Shown here one piece after another: positions 1 through 7,417 of a DNA stretch of 32,672 nt. The notes under the pieces are model-generated. The model was not told where the DNA came from, did not search any database, and worked only from the letters and a program-made list of their open reading frames with translations. Both the position numbers and the translations under genes were made by a program. This DNA is from an uncultured Prevotellaceae bacterium. GTDB lineage: Bacteria; Bacteroidota; Bacteroidia; Bacteroidales; Bacteroidaceae. The DNA lies in NCBI GenBank assembly GCA_902770195.1, contig CACXSA010000021.1, positions 1-32,672 of the forward strand, read 5' to 3'. Numbering within the stretch: the first letter of the stretch is position 1; each line of letters begins with the position of its first letter.

Positions 1-126
1 CTTACCCTCGAAGAAGGCATGGGTCAGGTCTGCCTCCGTCAGGGGCAGCTCGGCCTTTGCCATGTACTTCTGTACGAACTTGATAGCTCGCTTCATCGCT
101 ACTGTGTCGCTCATCTCCGCTGGCAT
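1..126 (-). CDS. N-terminal part of an unknown protein, cut by the window edge
   Basis: The minus strand is open from an ATG at 126 to the window edge (42 codons). A second in-frame ATG at 114 is an equally good start. A TAA overlaps the first ATG (TAAATG), so the frame cannot extend further up. The visible part is charged and probably soluble; the residues after the second Met read SDTVAMKRAIKFVQKYMAKA, and the last ones visible are HAFFEGK. I do not recognise the family. A consensus promoter at 338-369 points at it, which implies a leader of roughly 200 bases. Its place next to MITE-like copies and a toxin-antitoxin operon suggests accessory DNA. Existence is fairly likely; function is unknown. 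Confidence 0.5.
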   Translation of the reverse strand, partial: MPAEMSDTVAMKRAIKFVQKYMAKAELPLTEADLTHAFFEGK

Positions 127-265
127 TTAAGTACCCACGCGGCATGATAGACCTGGACTACAGGACAGCAAGTCAGTGCCTTCCAGCACGAAGCGGAAGG
201 GAACAGAATAGAGAAAATAAGGGGTAATGTGCGGGGAGCATCAAAGCCGTAGGCTTTAAAAAATG

Positions 266-274
266 CCCCCCCCC
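266..274. repeat. Homopolymer run of nine C (nine G on minus)
   Basis: Nine consecutive C on the plus strand. On the minus strand this G9 lies inside the leader of the leftmost gene and inside a 17-codon ORF starting MKHVNTRKF. Tracts of this length can slip during replication. It could be a phase-variable tract, a plain homopolymer or a sequencing error. Confidence 0.6.
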
Positions 275-337
275 ACCGCCTTGAATTTCCGTGTATTTAC
301 GTGCTTCATAAGCGTGGGTTAGTAAAATATTTGCCTA

Positions 338-369
338 CAAAGGTAGACAATATTTTTGTAAGGTGCAAA
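338..369 (-). promoter_or_regulatory. Bacteroidetes-type promoter reading left
   Basis: On the minus strand TACCTTTG (345-338) lies exactly 20 bases downstream of TTTG (369-366). Both boxes match the Bacteroidetes consensus (-33 TTTG, -7 TAnnTTTG). Transcription would start near 331 and run toward the truncated gene at 126. The roughly 200-base leader contains a 17-codon ORF (309-256), a run of nine G and a small AAAGCC/GGCTTT hairpin (244-257 region). Confidence 0.6.
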
Positions 370-420
370 TTTTTATGGCACGAAAAAGCGCTCTATACAC
401 AAAAGGAAGGTTTAGCTCTG

Positions 421-546
421 ATCATGGGGGTCGGTTCTACTGATCATTTTTTTACGTTGAAAATTTGGATGTTGGATCATGGGGAGTTAAGAACGATGTG
501 TAATACAGAAACTTCAAAAAGTGATCAGTAGAACCGACCCCATGAT
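421..546. mobile_element. MITE-like element, copy 1
   Basis: A 126-bp unit bounded by terminal inverted repeats. The left end is ATCATGGGGGTCGGTTCTAC followed by TGATCA (421-446). The right end (522-546) is its reverse complement with one G fewer. An internal ATCATGGGG at 476-484 repeats the outer end. There is no transposase and no believable ORF. A second copy in the same orientation lies at 1405-1536. Together they frame the toxin-antitoxin operon. The IS family that could mobilise it is not assigned. Confidence 0.75.
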
Positions 547-579
547 AATAGTTTTGGGTATTTTCTCAAAAAAAACAGC

Positions 580-607
580 AAAAAGTTTCCTGATACCGAA
601 ACTTTTT
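580..607. promoter_or_regulatory. Perfect inverted repeat, likely antitoxin operator
   Basis: AAAAAGTTTC (580-589) and GAAACTTTTT (598-607) form a perfect 10-bp inverted repeat with an 8-base spacer. It ends two bases before the -7 box of the toxin-antitoxin operon, so bound protein would block the promoter. HigA-type antitoxins with an XRE domain usually repress their own operon this way. Binding by this HigA is inferred. Confidence 0.65.
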
Positions 608-617
608 CCTAATTTTG
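586..617 (+). promoter_or_regulatory. Promoter of the toxin-antitoxin operon
   Basis: TAATTTTG at 610-617 fits the -7 consensus TAnnTTTG. Upstream, TTTCC at 586-590 is a weak -33 match at about the right distance. The start would be near 624, about 18 bases before the toxin ATG at 642. The perfect inverted repeat 580-607 overlaps this promoter. Confidence 0.55.
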
Positions 618-641
618 CAACGTCTAACAATTAGAATTACG

Positions 642-995
642 ATGGAACTGCAAAAGAAGTTCAATGTCATTTTACATAACGAAGCTCATGAATTCCTTGC
701 AAGTCTTGACGAAAAGACACGCAAAAAAATATTCCAGACATTCGATAGAGCCAGCCTCTTACTAGATCCTGAAGTATTCAAAAAGCTGGCAGATACTGAT
801 ATCTGGGAGTTCCGCACGCTTTTCAATAAAAAGAAATATCGAGTACTGGCATTTTGGGATAAGGAAGGACCTGTTGATACTTTAGTGATAGCAACACATG
901 GCTTTATAAAGAAAACTCAGAAGACGCCGCAAAAAGAAATAAACAAGGCGATATCTATAAGAGATATATATTTTAAGAACAAGCTAAACAAGTAG
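642..995 (+). CDS. HigB/RelE-type toxin (Gp49-like family)
   Basis: The 117-residue protein looks like a type II toxin of the RelE/HigB superfamily, Gp49-like branch. Known members are mRNA-cleaving enzymes that act on the ribosome and are held inactive by the antitoxin. Supporting motifs are IWEFRTLF (54-61), KKYRVLAFW (64-72) and HGFIKKTQKTP (86-96), followed by an A-rich helix, all in the family order. Length is typical. The frame could open at a TTG at 615, but that lies inside the -7 box, so the ATG at 642 is used. The antitoxin gene starts four bases after the stop; toxin-first order is characteristic of higBA. The cassette sits between two MITE-like copies. Confidence 0.85.
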   Translation: MELQKKFNVILHNEAHEFLASLDEKTRKKIFQTFDRASLLLDPEVFKKLADTDIWEFRTLFNKKKYRVLAFWDKEGPVDTLVIATHGFIKKTQKTPQKEINKAISIRDIYFKNKLNK

Positions 996-999
996 AAAG

Positions 1000-1311
1000 A
1001 TGAATAAGGATTTTATTACGTTAGAAGAATCAAAGGACCAGCTGATTGGTAAAGTAGGCACCCCGGACCGTGATGCCTATGAGGAAGAGTTGAAACTCTA
1101 CGCCATTGGCGCTGCCATCAAACAGACACGTAAGCAGCAGAACCTTACTCAAGAGGAACTTGGTCGTATGGTTGGTGTACAGAAAGCCCAGATTTCAAGA
1201 ATTGAGAACGGCAAGAACCTGACTTTTGCTACAGTTCTCAAGCTGTTTAAGGCAATGAACATCAGCGTTAAGTTGGATATTGACAAACTCGGAAGAGTTG
1301 CTCTTTGCTGA
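1000..1311 (+). CDS. HigA-type antitoxin, XRE/Cro helix-turn-helix
   Basis: The 103-residue protein has a C-terminal XRE helix-turn-helix (about 38-92). LTQEELGRMVGVQKAQISRI (49-68) gives the two helices, followed by the usual ENGKNLTFATVLKLFKAM. The charged N-terminal 35 residues are the likely toxin-binding part. It should neutralise the toxin encoded four bases upstream and repress the operon, probably through the inverted repeat at 580-607. A strong hairpin follows directly after the stop codon. Family and pairing are clear; the operator is inferred. Confidence 0.88.
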   Translation: MNKDFITLEESKDQLIGKVGTPDRDAYEEELKLYAIGAAIKQTRKQQNLTQEELGRMVGVQKAQISRIENGKNLTFATVLKLFKAMNISVKLDIDKLGRVALC

Positions 1312-1351
1312 AACAAATAAAAGTGGTCAATTTCGACCACTTTTATTTGTT
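1312..1351. terminator. Perfect 17-bp hairpin after the antitoxin gene
   Basis: Two 17-base arms (1312-1328 and 1335-1351, ending GTGGTC / GACCAC) form a perfect inverted repeat with a 6-base loop. The A-rich 5' arm and T-rich 3' arm let it work as a terminator on both strands. It begins one base after the first base of the antitoxin stop region and would end the toxin-antitoxin transcript. Confidence 0.75.
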
Positions 1352-1358
1352 AAGGTAC

Positions 1359-1403
1359 TTATCGTGTAGCCTTCTCTTTGGCAATCTCTTGTTTCAGAGC
1401 TAG
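1359..1403 (-). pseudogene. Possible 3' remnant of a gene cut by the MITE-like element
   Basis: On the minus strand 15 sense codons and a TAA read LALKQEIAKEKATR-stop, which looks like the C-terminus of a real protein. One base upstream the MITE-like copy 2 begins, and beyond it lies the unrelated kinase end. The bidirectional hairpin 1312-1351 follows it at the spacing expected of a terminator. It is only 45 bases, so this may be chance. Confidence 0.25.
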
Positions 1404-1404
1404 G

Positions 1405-1536
1405 ATCATGGGGGTCGGTTCTACTGATCATTTTTTACGTTGAAAATTTGGATGTTGGATCATGGGGAGTTAAGAACGATGTGTAATACAGAAACTTCAA
1501 AATTCAAAAAGTGATCAGTAGAACCGACCCCATGAT
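1405..1536. mobile_element. MITE-like element, copy 2
   Basis: A 132-bp unit, nearly identical to 421-546 and in the same orientation. The differences are six instead of seven T after the left end and a 7-base duplication (AATTCAA) near the right end. Terminal inverted repeats are at 1405-1430 and 1512-1536. It ends 11 bases before the stop codon of the sensor kinase gene, so it sits at the 3' end of the core region. Confidence 0.75.
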
Positions 1537-1547
1537 CCTCTTTTTTT

Positions 1548-3482
1548 TCAATAAACAGAGATGGGGAGGCTTACGACGAAGCGGCTGCCATTGGTGTAGT
1601 GAGGGTCGAGTGTGAGGGTGCCGTCCATCAGCATGACGACACGGCGGCAGAGGAACAGTCCGAGACCAAGTCCCTCGGTGAACATATCGAGCTTGGTAAA
1701 CTTCTCGAAGATGAAGTCGGACTTGTCGGAAGGTATGCCAGGACCCGTATCTTCGATGATGAAGTGCACGGCATCTGCTGAGGCTTCGATACGCATGGTG
1801 ACGCTGCCTTCACGGGTGAAGTGCAGGGCGTTGGCGAGCAGTTCGGTGAGGACGATGAGCAGATGGTGACGGTTTGTCGTGATGGTCAGCTGGTCATCGA
1901 CGTGACTGTCGAGATGCATCTCTGCGGTATGGGGCATCAGAGTGCCGGCATTTTCGAAAGCCTCGCGAGCCACTTCGTTACAACGCACGGTGTCGGCGGT
2001 GTTGATAGTCTGACGGCTCTCAACAAACGAGGCGGTGAGAAGCTTGTTCACCATATAGTCGAGGGTATTGGTCTGCACGAACATCGTCTCGGCAATCTGC
2101 TGTTTCTCCTCGTCAGGAATAGACTCGCCATCCTCGCGCAACACCTGTGCGAAGCCATGAACGATGTTGAGCGGTGTACGTATCTGGTGCGACATATCCT
2201 GCATGAACTGGGTCTTCTGCTCACTGGCCTGTCGCGCCAGCAGGGTAGCTTCCTCCAGTTCCTTGGTGCGCTGCTCAGTCTCCTGTTTGGTCTGCTCAGC
2301 ATCTTTGATATGCTTGCTGATTCTCCGTCGCATCAGGCAGAAAGTGTTCTGCAGCTGTCCTATCAAGTCGGTGCGCTCACTGAGCGGCAAAGGTTTGTCA
2401 TAATCGCCGTGACCAATCTGTCGCAGTTCGGCAGCCAGGAGTCCCAGCGGCTGTATGAAGTGTTTCACTATACGGTGGCAACCCATGACCAGCAGCAACA
2501 GTCCGATGATGAGCAACGGCAGCAGGATATAGTTCAGGCTGTTGTAGCCACGCAGCAGCTCGTTTGACGGACAGACGAGGGCTATGCTCCACTCGGTGCC
2601 TTCGAGCGGGTGGTAAAGCACGATGTGTGACTTGCCGTCGAGGTTCACTTCCATGTGTCCTGTCCGTCCGTTGGTCATCTCATAGCCTAATGCCACTACG
2701 TCGGTATGCTCTCTGGGATCCATACCTGTGAAGATAGTCTGCTTGAGCAGCTTGGTGGTATCGGGGTGTACGAAGTAATGTCCGTCGGGCCCCAGCATCA
2801 TGAAGTAAGAGTTTTCGTATGGATGCTCTGCATTAATGGTCTCTGCGAGTTTCTTCAGGGACAAGTCGGTGGAAATGACACCTACGAACTTCTCATGCCT
2901 GTCGTAGAGCGGCACGCAGTAGGATGCTATCCAGTCCGGGTTTGACAGCGTTCCTTCATTGAAGTCGTCGAAGGGATCCACCCAGCAGGCGGCTCTCTTC
3001 TGGCGTGGCGTCTTATACCACACCTTATTATAATAGTCGTACTCCGCTTCACGCACAGTGGCCACAGAGTCCTTCTGGCCGTCTGAACTCGTGCCGAAGC
3101 GGACAGAATAGGCCGAGAAGCCGTATGTATCCTCTGGGAAGAAATTGGGCTCCATCGTGATAGAGCAACCGTTCGTGTTGGGATGGTTGGCTACGATACG
3201 ATGGGAGTACTTCAGCAGCGAGTCTTTATCATGGTGGAGGTTGACGAGCCAGATGATGTTCCGTGTGGCTGTCTCTATCTCCAGCATAAACCCTTTTACT
3301 CGCAGTGACGTGTTGTCAAGCACATGGGACGCCTCGTCAATGGCCTCCTGTCGGATGATGTTACGTGACTGCCAGTAGAGGAATCCCAGCGACAGCGAGA
3401 AGACCAGTACCACGACGAACAGGATTTCAAGACTGAGTCTTGTGGAGAGCGACTGGTGGATATGGCTTTTCATCTCTTTCAT
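1548..3482 (-). CDS. Cache-HAMP sensor histidine kinase
   Basis: A 644-residue inner-membrane sensor. Order: transmembrane helix 17-35, a large periplasmic Cache-type sensing region (about 40-310), helix 317-336, HAMP (about 337-390), a charged coiled coil (390-420), HisKA with phospho-acceptor H432 in MSHQIRTPLNIVHGF, and HATPase with N-box ELLANALHF (N551), EDTGPGIP (D578) and GLGLGLF. All kinase motifs are intact. It overlaps the upstream paralogous sensor by four bases (ATGA), so translation is probably coupled. A second Met at residue 4 is a possible start. No response regulator is next to it, so its output is unknown. The ligand is unknown; Cache domains commonly bind small organic molecules. 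Confidence 0.9.
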   Translation of the reverse strand: MKEMKSHIHQSLSTRLSLEILFVVVLVFSLSLGFLYWQSRNIIRQEAIDEASHVLDNTSLRVKGFMLEIETATRNIIWLVNLHHDKDSLLKYSHRIVANHPNTNGCSITMEPNFFPEDTYGFSAYSVRFGTSSDGQKDSVATVREAEYDYYNKVWYKTPRQKRAACWVDPFDDFNEGTLSNPDWIASYCVPLYDRHEKFVGVISTDLSLKKLAETINAEHPYENSYFMMLGPDGHYFVHPDTTKLLKQTIFTGMDPREHTDVVALGYEMTNGRTGHMEVNLDGKSHIVLYHPLEGTEWSIALVCPSNELLRGYNSLNYILLPLLIIGLLLLVMGCHRIVKHFIQPLGLLAAELRQIGHGDYDKPLPLSERTDLIGQLQNTFCLMRRRISKHIKDAEQTKQETEQRTKELEEATLLARQASEQKTQFMQDMSHQIRTPLNIVHGFAQVLREDGESIPDEEKQQIAETMFVQTNTLDYMVNKLLTASFVESRQTINTADTVRCNEVAREAFENAGTLMPHTAEMHLDSHVDDQLTITTNRHHLLIVLTELLANALHFTREGSVTMRIEASADAVHFIIEDTGPGIPSDKSDFIFEKFTKLDMFTEGLGLGLFLCRRVVMLMDGTLTLDPHYTNGSRFVVSLPISVY

Positions 3483-4948
3483 AGGCTCCCCTCCTTCCTC
3501 TTGTCGGCGACACCAAGCAGATTGCCCAACAACTCGGTGGTTATCTCCGTATGCTGCTGTATCTTATCAGCCATCTGGCGGCATTCCTCAACGTCCATAT
3601 CTGTCACATGCTGCCGGAAATCGTCAACGATGGTGTGGATGGCTTTCACGGATTGCTCCATGCGGTCGCTCATATTCAGGATGACGGCATCCTTCATGCT
3701 ATCCGCCTCGCGGGCTTGTTCGTAAGCCAGCCTGAGATCATCATTACGCTGGCGGAGCACATCCGTCAGGTGGGTGATGTCTGCGATATGCTGTCCGATG
3801 TTCTGCTGCATCTGGCGGAAAGTGTTCTGCACATAACCCACCTCATCAGTGCGACGGCTTTCCCTCACTGGCTCGTCCAGCTGACCGTCAGCCATGCGCC
3901 GTGCCGTATCTACCAGCTGCTGCAAGGGTTTCAGCTTGAGATGACTGAAAAAGGAGCAGAACAAGCCTATCAGCAACAGGCCTATGAGACTGATGATGAC
4001 TGTCAACCGCAAGAGCGCGTCATAAGAGCTGAAGATGTCGCTCTCAGGACATACGATAGACACGCTCCAGCCTGCATTCTCGAAGGGATGGTAGAAGATA
4101 AAGCCATGCTTGCCGCCCATCGTGATCTCACTATGTCCGACATGGCCTGTCTTCATGGATATGGCTGCCAGATGACCTTCACTGGTAGGGTCGTTGAAAG
4201 CCTCAGCAAAGAATGCCTGATGAGCCTCGAGGGTACTGTCTGGGTGGATAATCAGATGTCCGTCGGTTCCCATCACCGAGGCATGTGAGTTGGGGAACGG
4301 CCTCAGCGAGAGCACCAAGTCGGCAAACCACTTCATCGAGATCTGTGCCGAGAGCACACCCACCAGTTCTCCGTCTTTGTCGTGGAGCGGCATACCATAG
4401 GATGTGATGATGGAGGTCTCGCCGTGCTCCACATCGACATAGGGGTCTATCCAGATGGGCTTTTCGTGGTGCAGGGGTATGAAGTACCATTTCTCACGCG
4501 TATAGAGTTTCTTTCCTCCGTTGATGGTCACGTCAATCTTGGTGGAATCGACAGCATTGCGGTGGGCATACACCTCATAGTAGATGCCATATTGCGGATA
4601 GACGCCAGGCTCGAAGGCAATGACACAACTCTGGATGTGCGGATTCTCTTTCAACAGTTGCCGACAGAGGCTGTCCATGATTTCCGGGCGGTTCAAACGC
4701 TTCTCGATGGTCCAGTGCAAGCTACGCGTAGCCGTCTCTACCTCGCTCAGGGTATTGTCGATACGCAGCTCTGTGGTGCGCAGGGTCTGACGCGCTTTCT
4801 CCATCGCCTCCTGATAGATGGACTGACGAGCGTAGTGGAACATGATGAGGAGGGCAGTGACAAAGAGTACAGACACGAAGCCAACTACCCACAGCACGAT
4901 TTGTGTGGTCAGCGAATGGCGTGGTTGATTTTCTGTAATTCTCTTCAT
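3479..4948 (-). CDS. Cache-HAMP sensor with degenerate kinase remnant
   Basis: A 489-residue paralog of the kinase encoded just downstream. Order: helix 16-36, Cache-type periplasmic domain (about 40-305), helix 312-333, HAMP (about 334-390), coiled coil, then a segment aligning with the HisKA dimerisation helices of its neighbour. Where the neighbour has DMSHQIRTP, this one has NMSDRMEQS: the phospho-His is Asp (D428) and the Pro is gone. It ends about 60 residues later with no ATPase domain. It cannot autophosphorylate and probably modulates the partner kinase, perhaps as a heterodimer. The ATG at 4948 is preferred because the promoter lies within a longer open frame starting at 4984. Confidence 0.82.
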   Translation of the reverse strand: MKRITENQPRHSLTTQIVLWVVGFVSVLFVTALLIMFHYARQSIYQEAMEKARQTLRTTELRIDNTLSEVETATRSLHWTIEKRLNRPEIMDSLCRQLLKENPHIQSCVIAFEPGVYPQYGIYYEVYAHRNAVDSTKIDVTINGGKKLYTREKWYFIPLHHEKPIWIDPYVDVEHGETSIITSYGMPLHDKDGELVGVLSAQISMKWFADLVLSLRPFPNSHASVMGTDGHLIIHPDSTLEAHQAFFAEAFNDPTSEGHLAAISMKTGHVGHSEITMGGKHGFIFYHPFENAGWSVSIVCPESDIFSSYDALLRLTVIISLIGLLLIGLFCSFFSHLKLKPLQQLVDTARRMADGQLDEPVRESRRTDEVGYVQNTFRQMQQNIGQHIADITHLTDVLRQRNDDLRLAYEQAREADSMKDAVILNMSDRMEQSVKAIHTIVDDFRQHVTDMDVEECRQMADKIQQHTEITTELLGNLLGVADKRKEGSL

Positions 4949-4954
4949 CGACTG

Positions 4955-4984
4955 CAAAATTAAAAAAAATATTCGACATTGCAA
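4955..4984 (-). promoter_or_regulatory. Promoter of the sensor pair
   Basis: On the minus strand TAATTTTG (4962-4955) is preceded by TTG (4984-4982) at a 19-base spacing. The -7 box ends only six bases before the ATG at 4948, so the transcript should start at or within a base or two of the start codon. This excludes translation from upstream codons. Confidence 0.65.
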
Positions 4985-5007
4985 GCCAACTGAGAAAAAA
5001 TTTCAGT

Positions 5008-6264
5008 CTATGACATTTCGGAAGTTTGTTTCTGCAGTCGCTTGTGACGAAGGAATTCGAGACGCTCCATAGCGTGCTTGCGCGACTGGTAGATCTGGAA
5101 GCGATAGACGAGGCAGGCGACAGCGAAATAAGCTGCGACGTGAATCCACAGGATGCGGTATTCAGTGGCTACGTCGTTCAGGGTAGCTCCCATCGTGTTC
5201 AGGCGTACGAAAGCACGGGCTCCAAAGGTGCTGGGGAACAGCCAGGAGACACCTTGCCAGGCGCCCGGGATGTTGGACTGAGGCCACGAGACGCCTGTCA
5301 TGAACAACAGGGGCACACTGATGAATACCACTAACAGCATAACATTCTCGCGGTATTTCACCAGACAGGACACCACCATACCGAAGAAGATGCAGGCCAG
5401 CGTCAAGGGCAGCATCAGATGGAAGAGCGTCTGCCATGTGGCAAGATGGGGGAAGTTGAAGAGGCGTGGCACGACGATAACCAGCCAGGTGCCCATCACG
5501 ATATAGACCATCAGATAACAGAGTGCCTTGCCCAGCACGATGGACAACGTGTTGTCGTAGCGGGCATCGCCCACGGGAATGAGGTTACGATAGGGATTCT
5601 CATCGCGAGCAGTTCCTGCGGAGAGTCCGATGCCTAGCACAAGGGTCTGCTGAAGGATGAGAATCAGCACGGCAGGGAGCACGGAGGAGCCATAGCCTCC
5701 CTGGGGATTGAAGATAGCAACATCGGCATAGTCGAGGGGCCGTGAGGAGATGACTTCCTCGCGCTTCGTATAAGCACCGCCAAGCTTCTTCTTGATATCA
5801 GTACCCATCTCCATCGACACGACCTGCGCGGTCTGGAAAATGTTCTTATAGGCAAGCATCAGACTCATATCGCAATAGACGCTGATGACACCCTGTTCCA
5901 TACGGTTTACTTTCTCGGAAAACTCGCTGGGGATAAGGTAGATGCCCTTCACCAGCTGACGGCTCACCAACGACTTTGCCTCGTCCAAGTCCTGGGCATA
6001 GTAGGCCACACGCACATCGGGCGAGGCATCGCACTTACGGATGAACTGGCGAGAGAGGAAGGAGTGGGACTGGTCAACGACACAGACGGGCACTTCATGG
6101 ACGGCCTCGTTGTTGTAAATCCATGAATAGAGCAACGGATAGGCCAAGGGCACGACGAAAAAGAAAATCAGCACGCCTTCGTCCTTCACGATGCGCTTCA
6201 GCTCCTGAAACCAGATGTAACAGACAGCATCTAAGCCTTGATATATACTATGGAATATAGACAT
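5008..6264 (-). CDS. ABC-2 type transporter permease (second of pair)
   Basis: About 418 residues. One N-terminal membrane helix (about 30-48, VLIFFFVVPLAYPLLYSW) is followed by a soluble extracytoplasmic region of roughly 130 residues and then five or more hydrophobic segments. This is the layout of the ABC-2 permease family (YhhJ/YbhR-like) found with HlyD adaptors and TolC channels. The start at 6264 overlaps the end of the preceding permease by 17 bases; an in-frame ATG at 6279 is possible. It should pair with the 6248-7417 product in the inner membrane. No ABC ATPase is encoded nearby. Substrate unknown. Confidence 0.85.
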   Translation of the reverse strand: MSIFHSIYQGLDAVCYIWFQELKRIVKDEGVLIFFFVVPLAYPLLYSWIYNNEAVHEVPVCVVDQSHSFLSRQFIRKCDASPDVRVAYYAQDLDEAKSLVSRQLVKGIYLIPSEFSEKVNRMEQGVISVYCDMSLMLAYKNIFQTAQVVSMEMGTDIKKKLGGAYTKREEVISSRPLDYADVAIFNPQGGYGSSVLPAVLILILQQTLVLGIGLSAGTARDENPYRNLIPVGDARYDNTLSIVLGKALCYLMVYIVMGTWLVIVVPRLFNFPHLATWQTLFHLMLPLTLACIFFGMVVSCLVKYRENVMLLVVFISVPLLFMTGVSWPQSNIPGAWQGVSWLFPSTFGARAFVRLNTMGATLNDVATEYRILWIHVAAYFAVACLVYRFQIYQSRKHAMERLEFLRHKRLQKQTSEMS

Positions 6265-7417
6265 AGGTGAGCATTGCATTTTTTATTTTCTTTACCACCA
6301 TCCAAGGCAACAGCATGAATGCCAGCAGTGCCGCAAAATGGAACCACGACTCAATAAGCGGGAAGCCATTGAATACGCAGGTCTGATAGAGCATCCAATA
6401 GTGGCGCAGGGGGAACAGCCACGAGAGCGACTGCAAGGCACCGTCCATTCCCATGACGGGGAAGGCGGAGCCTGCCATAGAGATGCTGACCACTGCCCAC
6501 AACGAGCTGATACTCATGGACATGCGGAGCGAGGGCATCAGTCCGAAGGCGAAAATGCCAAACCCTTGAGAAGCCAGCACCTGCATCAGTCCCAAGAGCA
6601 CCAACATGAATGGACTGCCCTGATGCGGGAAGCCCAGATGAAAGAACACGTAAAGCTGATAGCCAAAGACGATGGCAAGCCAGATGATGGTCTGAGGCAG
6701 GAACTTGCCCAGAAGAGCCACCATGATATTGTTGTCAGCCATCTCCAGCCACTTCTTGGAGGAGGCAAACTTCAGTTCCGTACCCAGCGAATAGGTGGAG
6801 ATAAGGAAGATGAAAAGCATGATGATGCCAGGCACCATCACGGTGGTGAGATAGACATTATAACTGCTCCAAGGATTGGCTATCTGGTGCAAATCAATCG
6901 TGATAGGCTGCAGGATGGTCTGTATCTGCTTGTCGGTGAGACCCTTTGCCCTCATGGTGGCCTGTCCCAAGCCTGCCGAGCCGAGGGTGGAGATGGTCTT
7001 CATATCCTTCATCAACATAGAACCGGCAGCCAGCGTGGTATAGGAGTAATAATAGGATATCTTGGGTTGCCGCTGAGCAAGCAGCTTCGCGGTAGTTCCC
7101 TTGGGGATGTATAGGAAGCCGTAAATCTCGTTGCGCTGGATAGCATGACGCGCCTCTGCCACACTGGAATAGTGGGCTACGACCTTCGACATCTGGAAGC
7201 TGTTGAGACGGCGCTCCAGGGAACGGGTGGTTGATGTGTTGTCCAAATCGACAATACCCACAGGCATCTCCGTAGGCAGACCGTCGTCCAGCATCGAGGT
7301 GAAAAAGATGATCACCAAGATGGGAAACAGCACCATGCAGAAGCGGTAGATGTGATTCTGACGGAGAATCAACAACTCACGCATCATGATTTCATATATC
7401 TGCCCTAGAACCTTCAC
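6248..7417 (-). CDS. ABC-2 type transporter permease (first of pair)
   Basis: A 389-residue inner-membrane protein with the same plan as the following permease: one helix near the N-terminus (FCMVLFPILVIIFFTSM, about 26-42), a soluble domain starting MPVGIVDLDNTSTTRSLERR, and a C-terminal cluster of helices from about residue 195. The start is a GTG inside the last unit of a 7-bp tandem repeat. ATGs at residues 11 and 12 are alternatives, but the family usually has about eight residues before this point. It lies between the hlyD-like gene and the second permease. A drug or lipid-like substrate is only a family-based guess. Confidence 0.85.
   Translation of the reverse strand: MKVLGQIYEIMMRELLILRQNHIYRFCMVLFPILVIIFFTSMLDDGLPTEMPVGIVDLDNTSTTRSLERRLNSFQMSKVVAHYSSVAEARHAIQRNEIYGFLYIPKGTTAKLLAQRQPKISYYYSYTTLAAGSMLMKDMKTISTLGSAGLGQATMRAKGLTDKQIQTILQPITIDLHQIANPWSSYNVYLTTVMVPGIIMLFIFLISTYSLGTELKFASSKKWLEMADNNIMVALLGKFLPQTIIWLAIVFGYQLYVFFHLGFPHQGSPFMLVLLGLMQVLASQGFGIFAFGLMPSLRMSMSISSLWAVVSISMAGSAFPVMGMDGALQSLSWLFPLRHYWMLYQTCVFNGFPLIESWFHFAALLAFMLLPWMVVKKIKNAMLTYVYIP

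Larger units (their letters stand above)
127..420. other. Leader and spacer before MITE-like copy 1
   Basis: No convincing gene. On the minus strand it holds the leader of the leftmost gene (17-codon ORF at 309-256, G9 run, AAAGCC hairpin) and the promoter 338-369. The part from 370 to 420 shows nothing clear. Confidence 0.5.

Noticed and set aside
412-421. Shared octamer TAGCTCTG beside both MITE-like copies
   Set aside because: It occurs in opposite orientation relative to the elements (413-420 and the complement of 1395-1402) and is not a target-site duplication; an 8-base match can be chance.
301-531. Open frame of 76 codons on plus
   Set aside because: It runs through the MITE-like copy and part of an opposing promoter, starts at a non-ATG codon and has no coding-like pattern.
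1821-2567. Long plus-strand open frame opposite the sensor kinase
   Set aside because: It is antisense to a clear kinase with all motifs; long antisense frames are common in this codon usage.
3551-4288. Long plus-strand open frame opposite the second sensor
   Set aside because: Antisense to the Cache-HAMP gene and without any recognisable domain.
6338-7114. 258-codon plus-strand frame opposite the first permease
   Set aside because: His/Gln/Gly-rich composition typical of the complement of a membrane protein gene.
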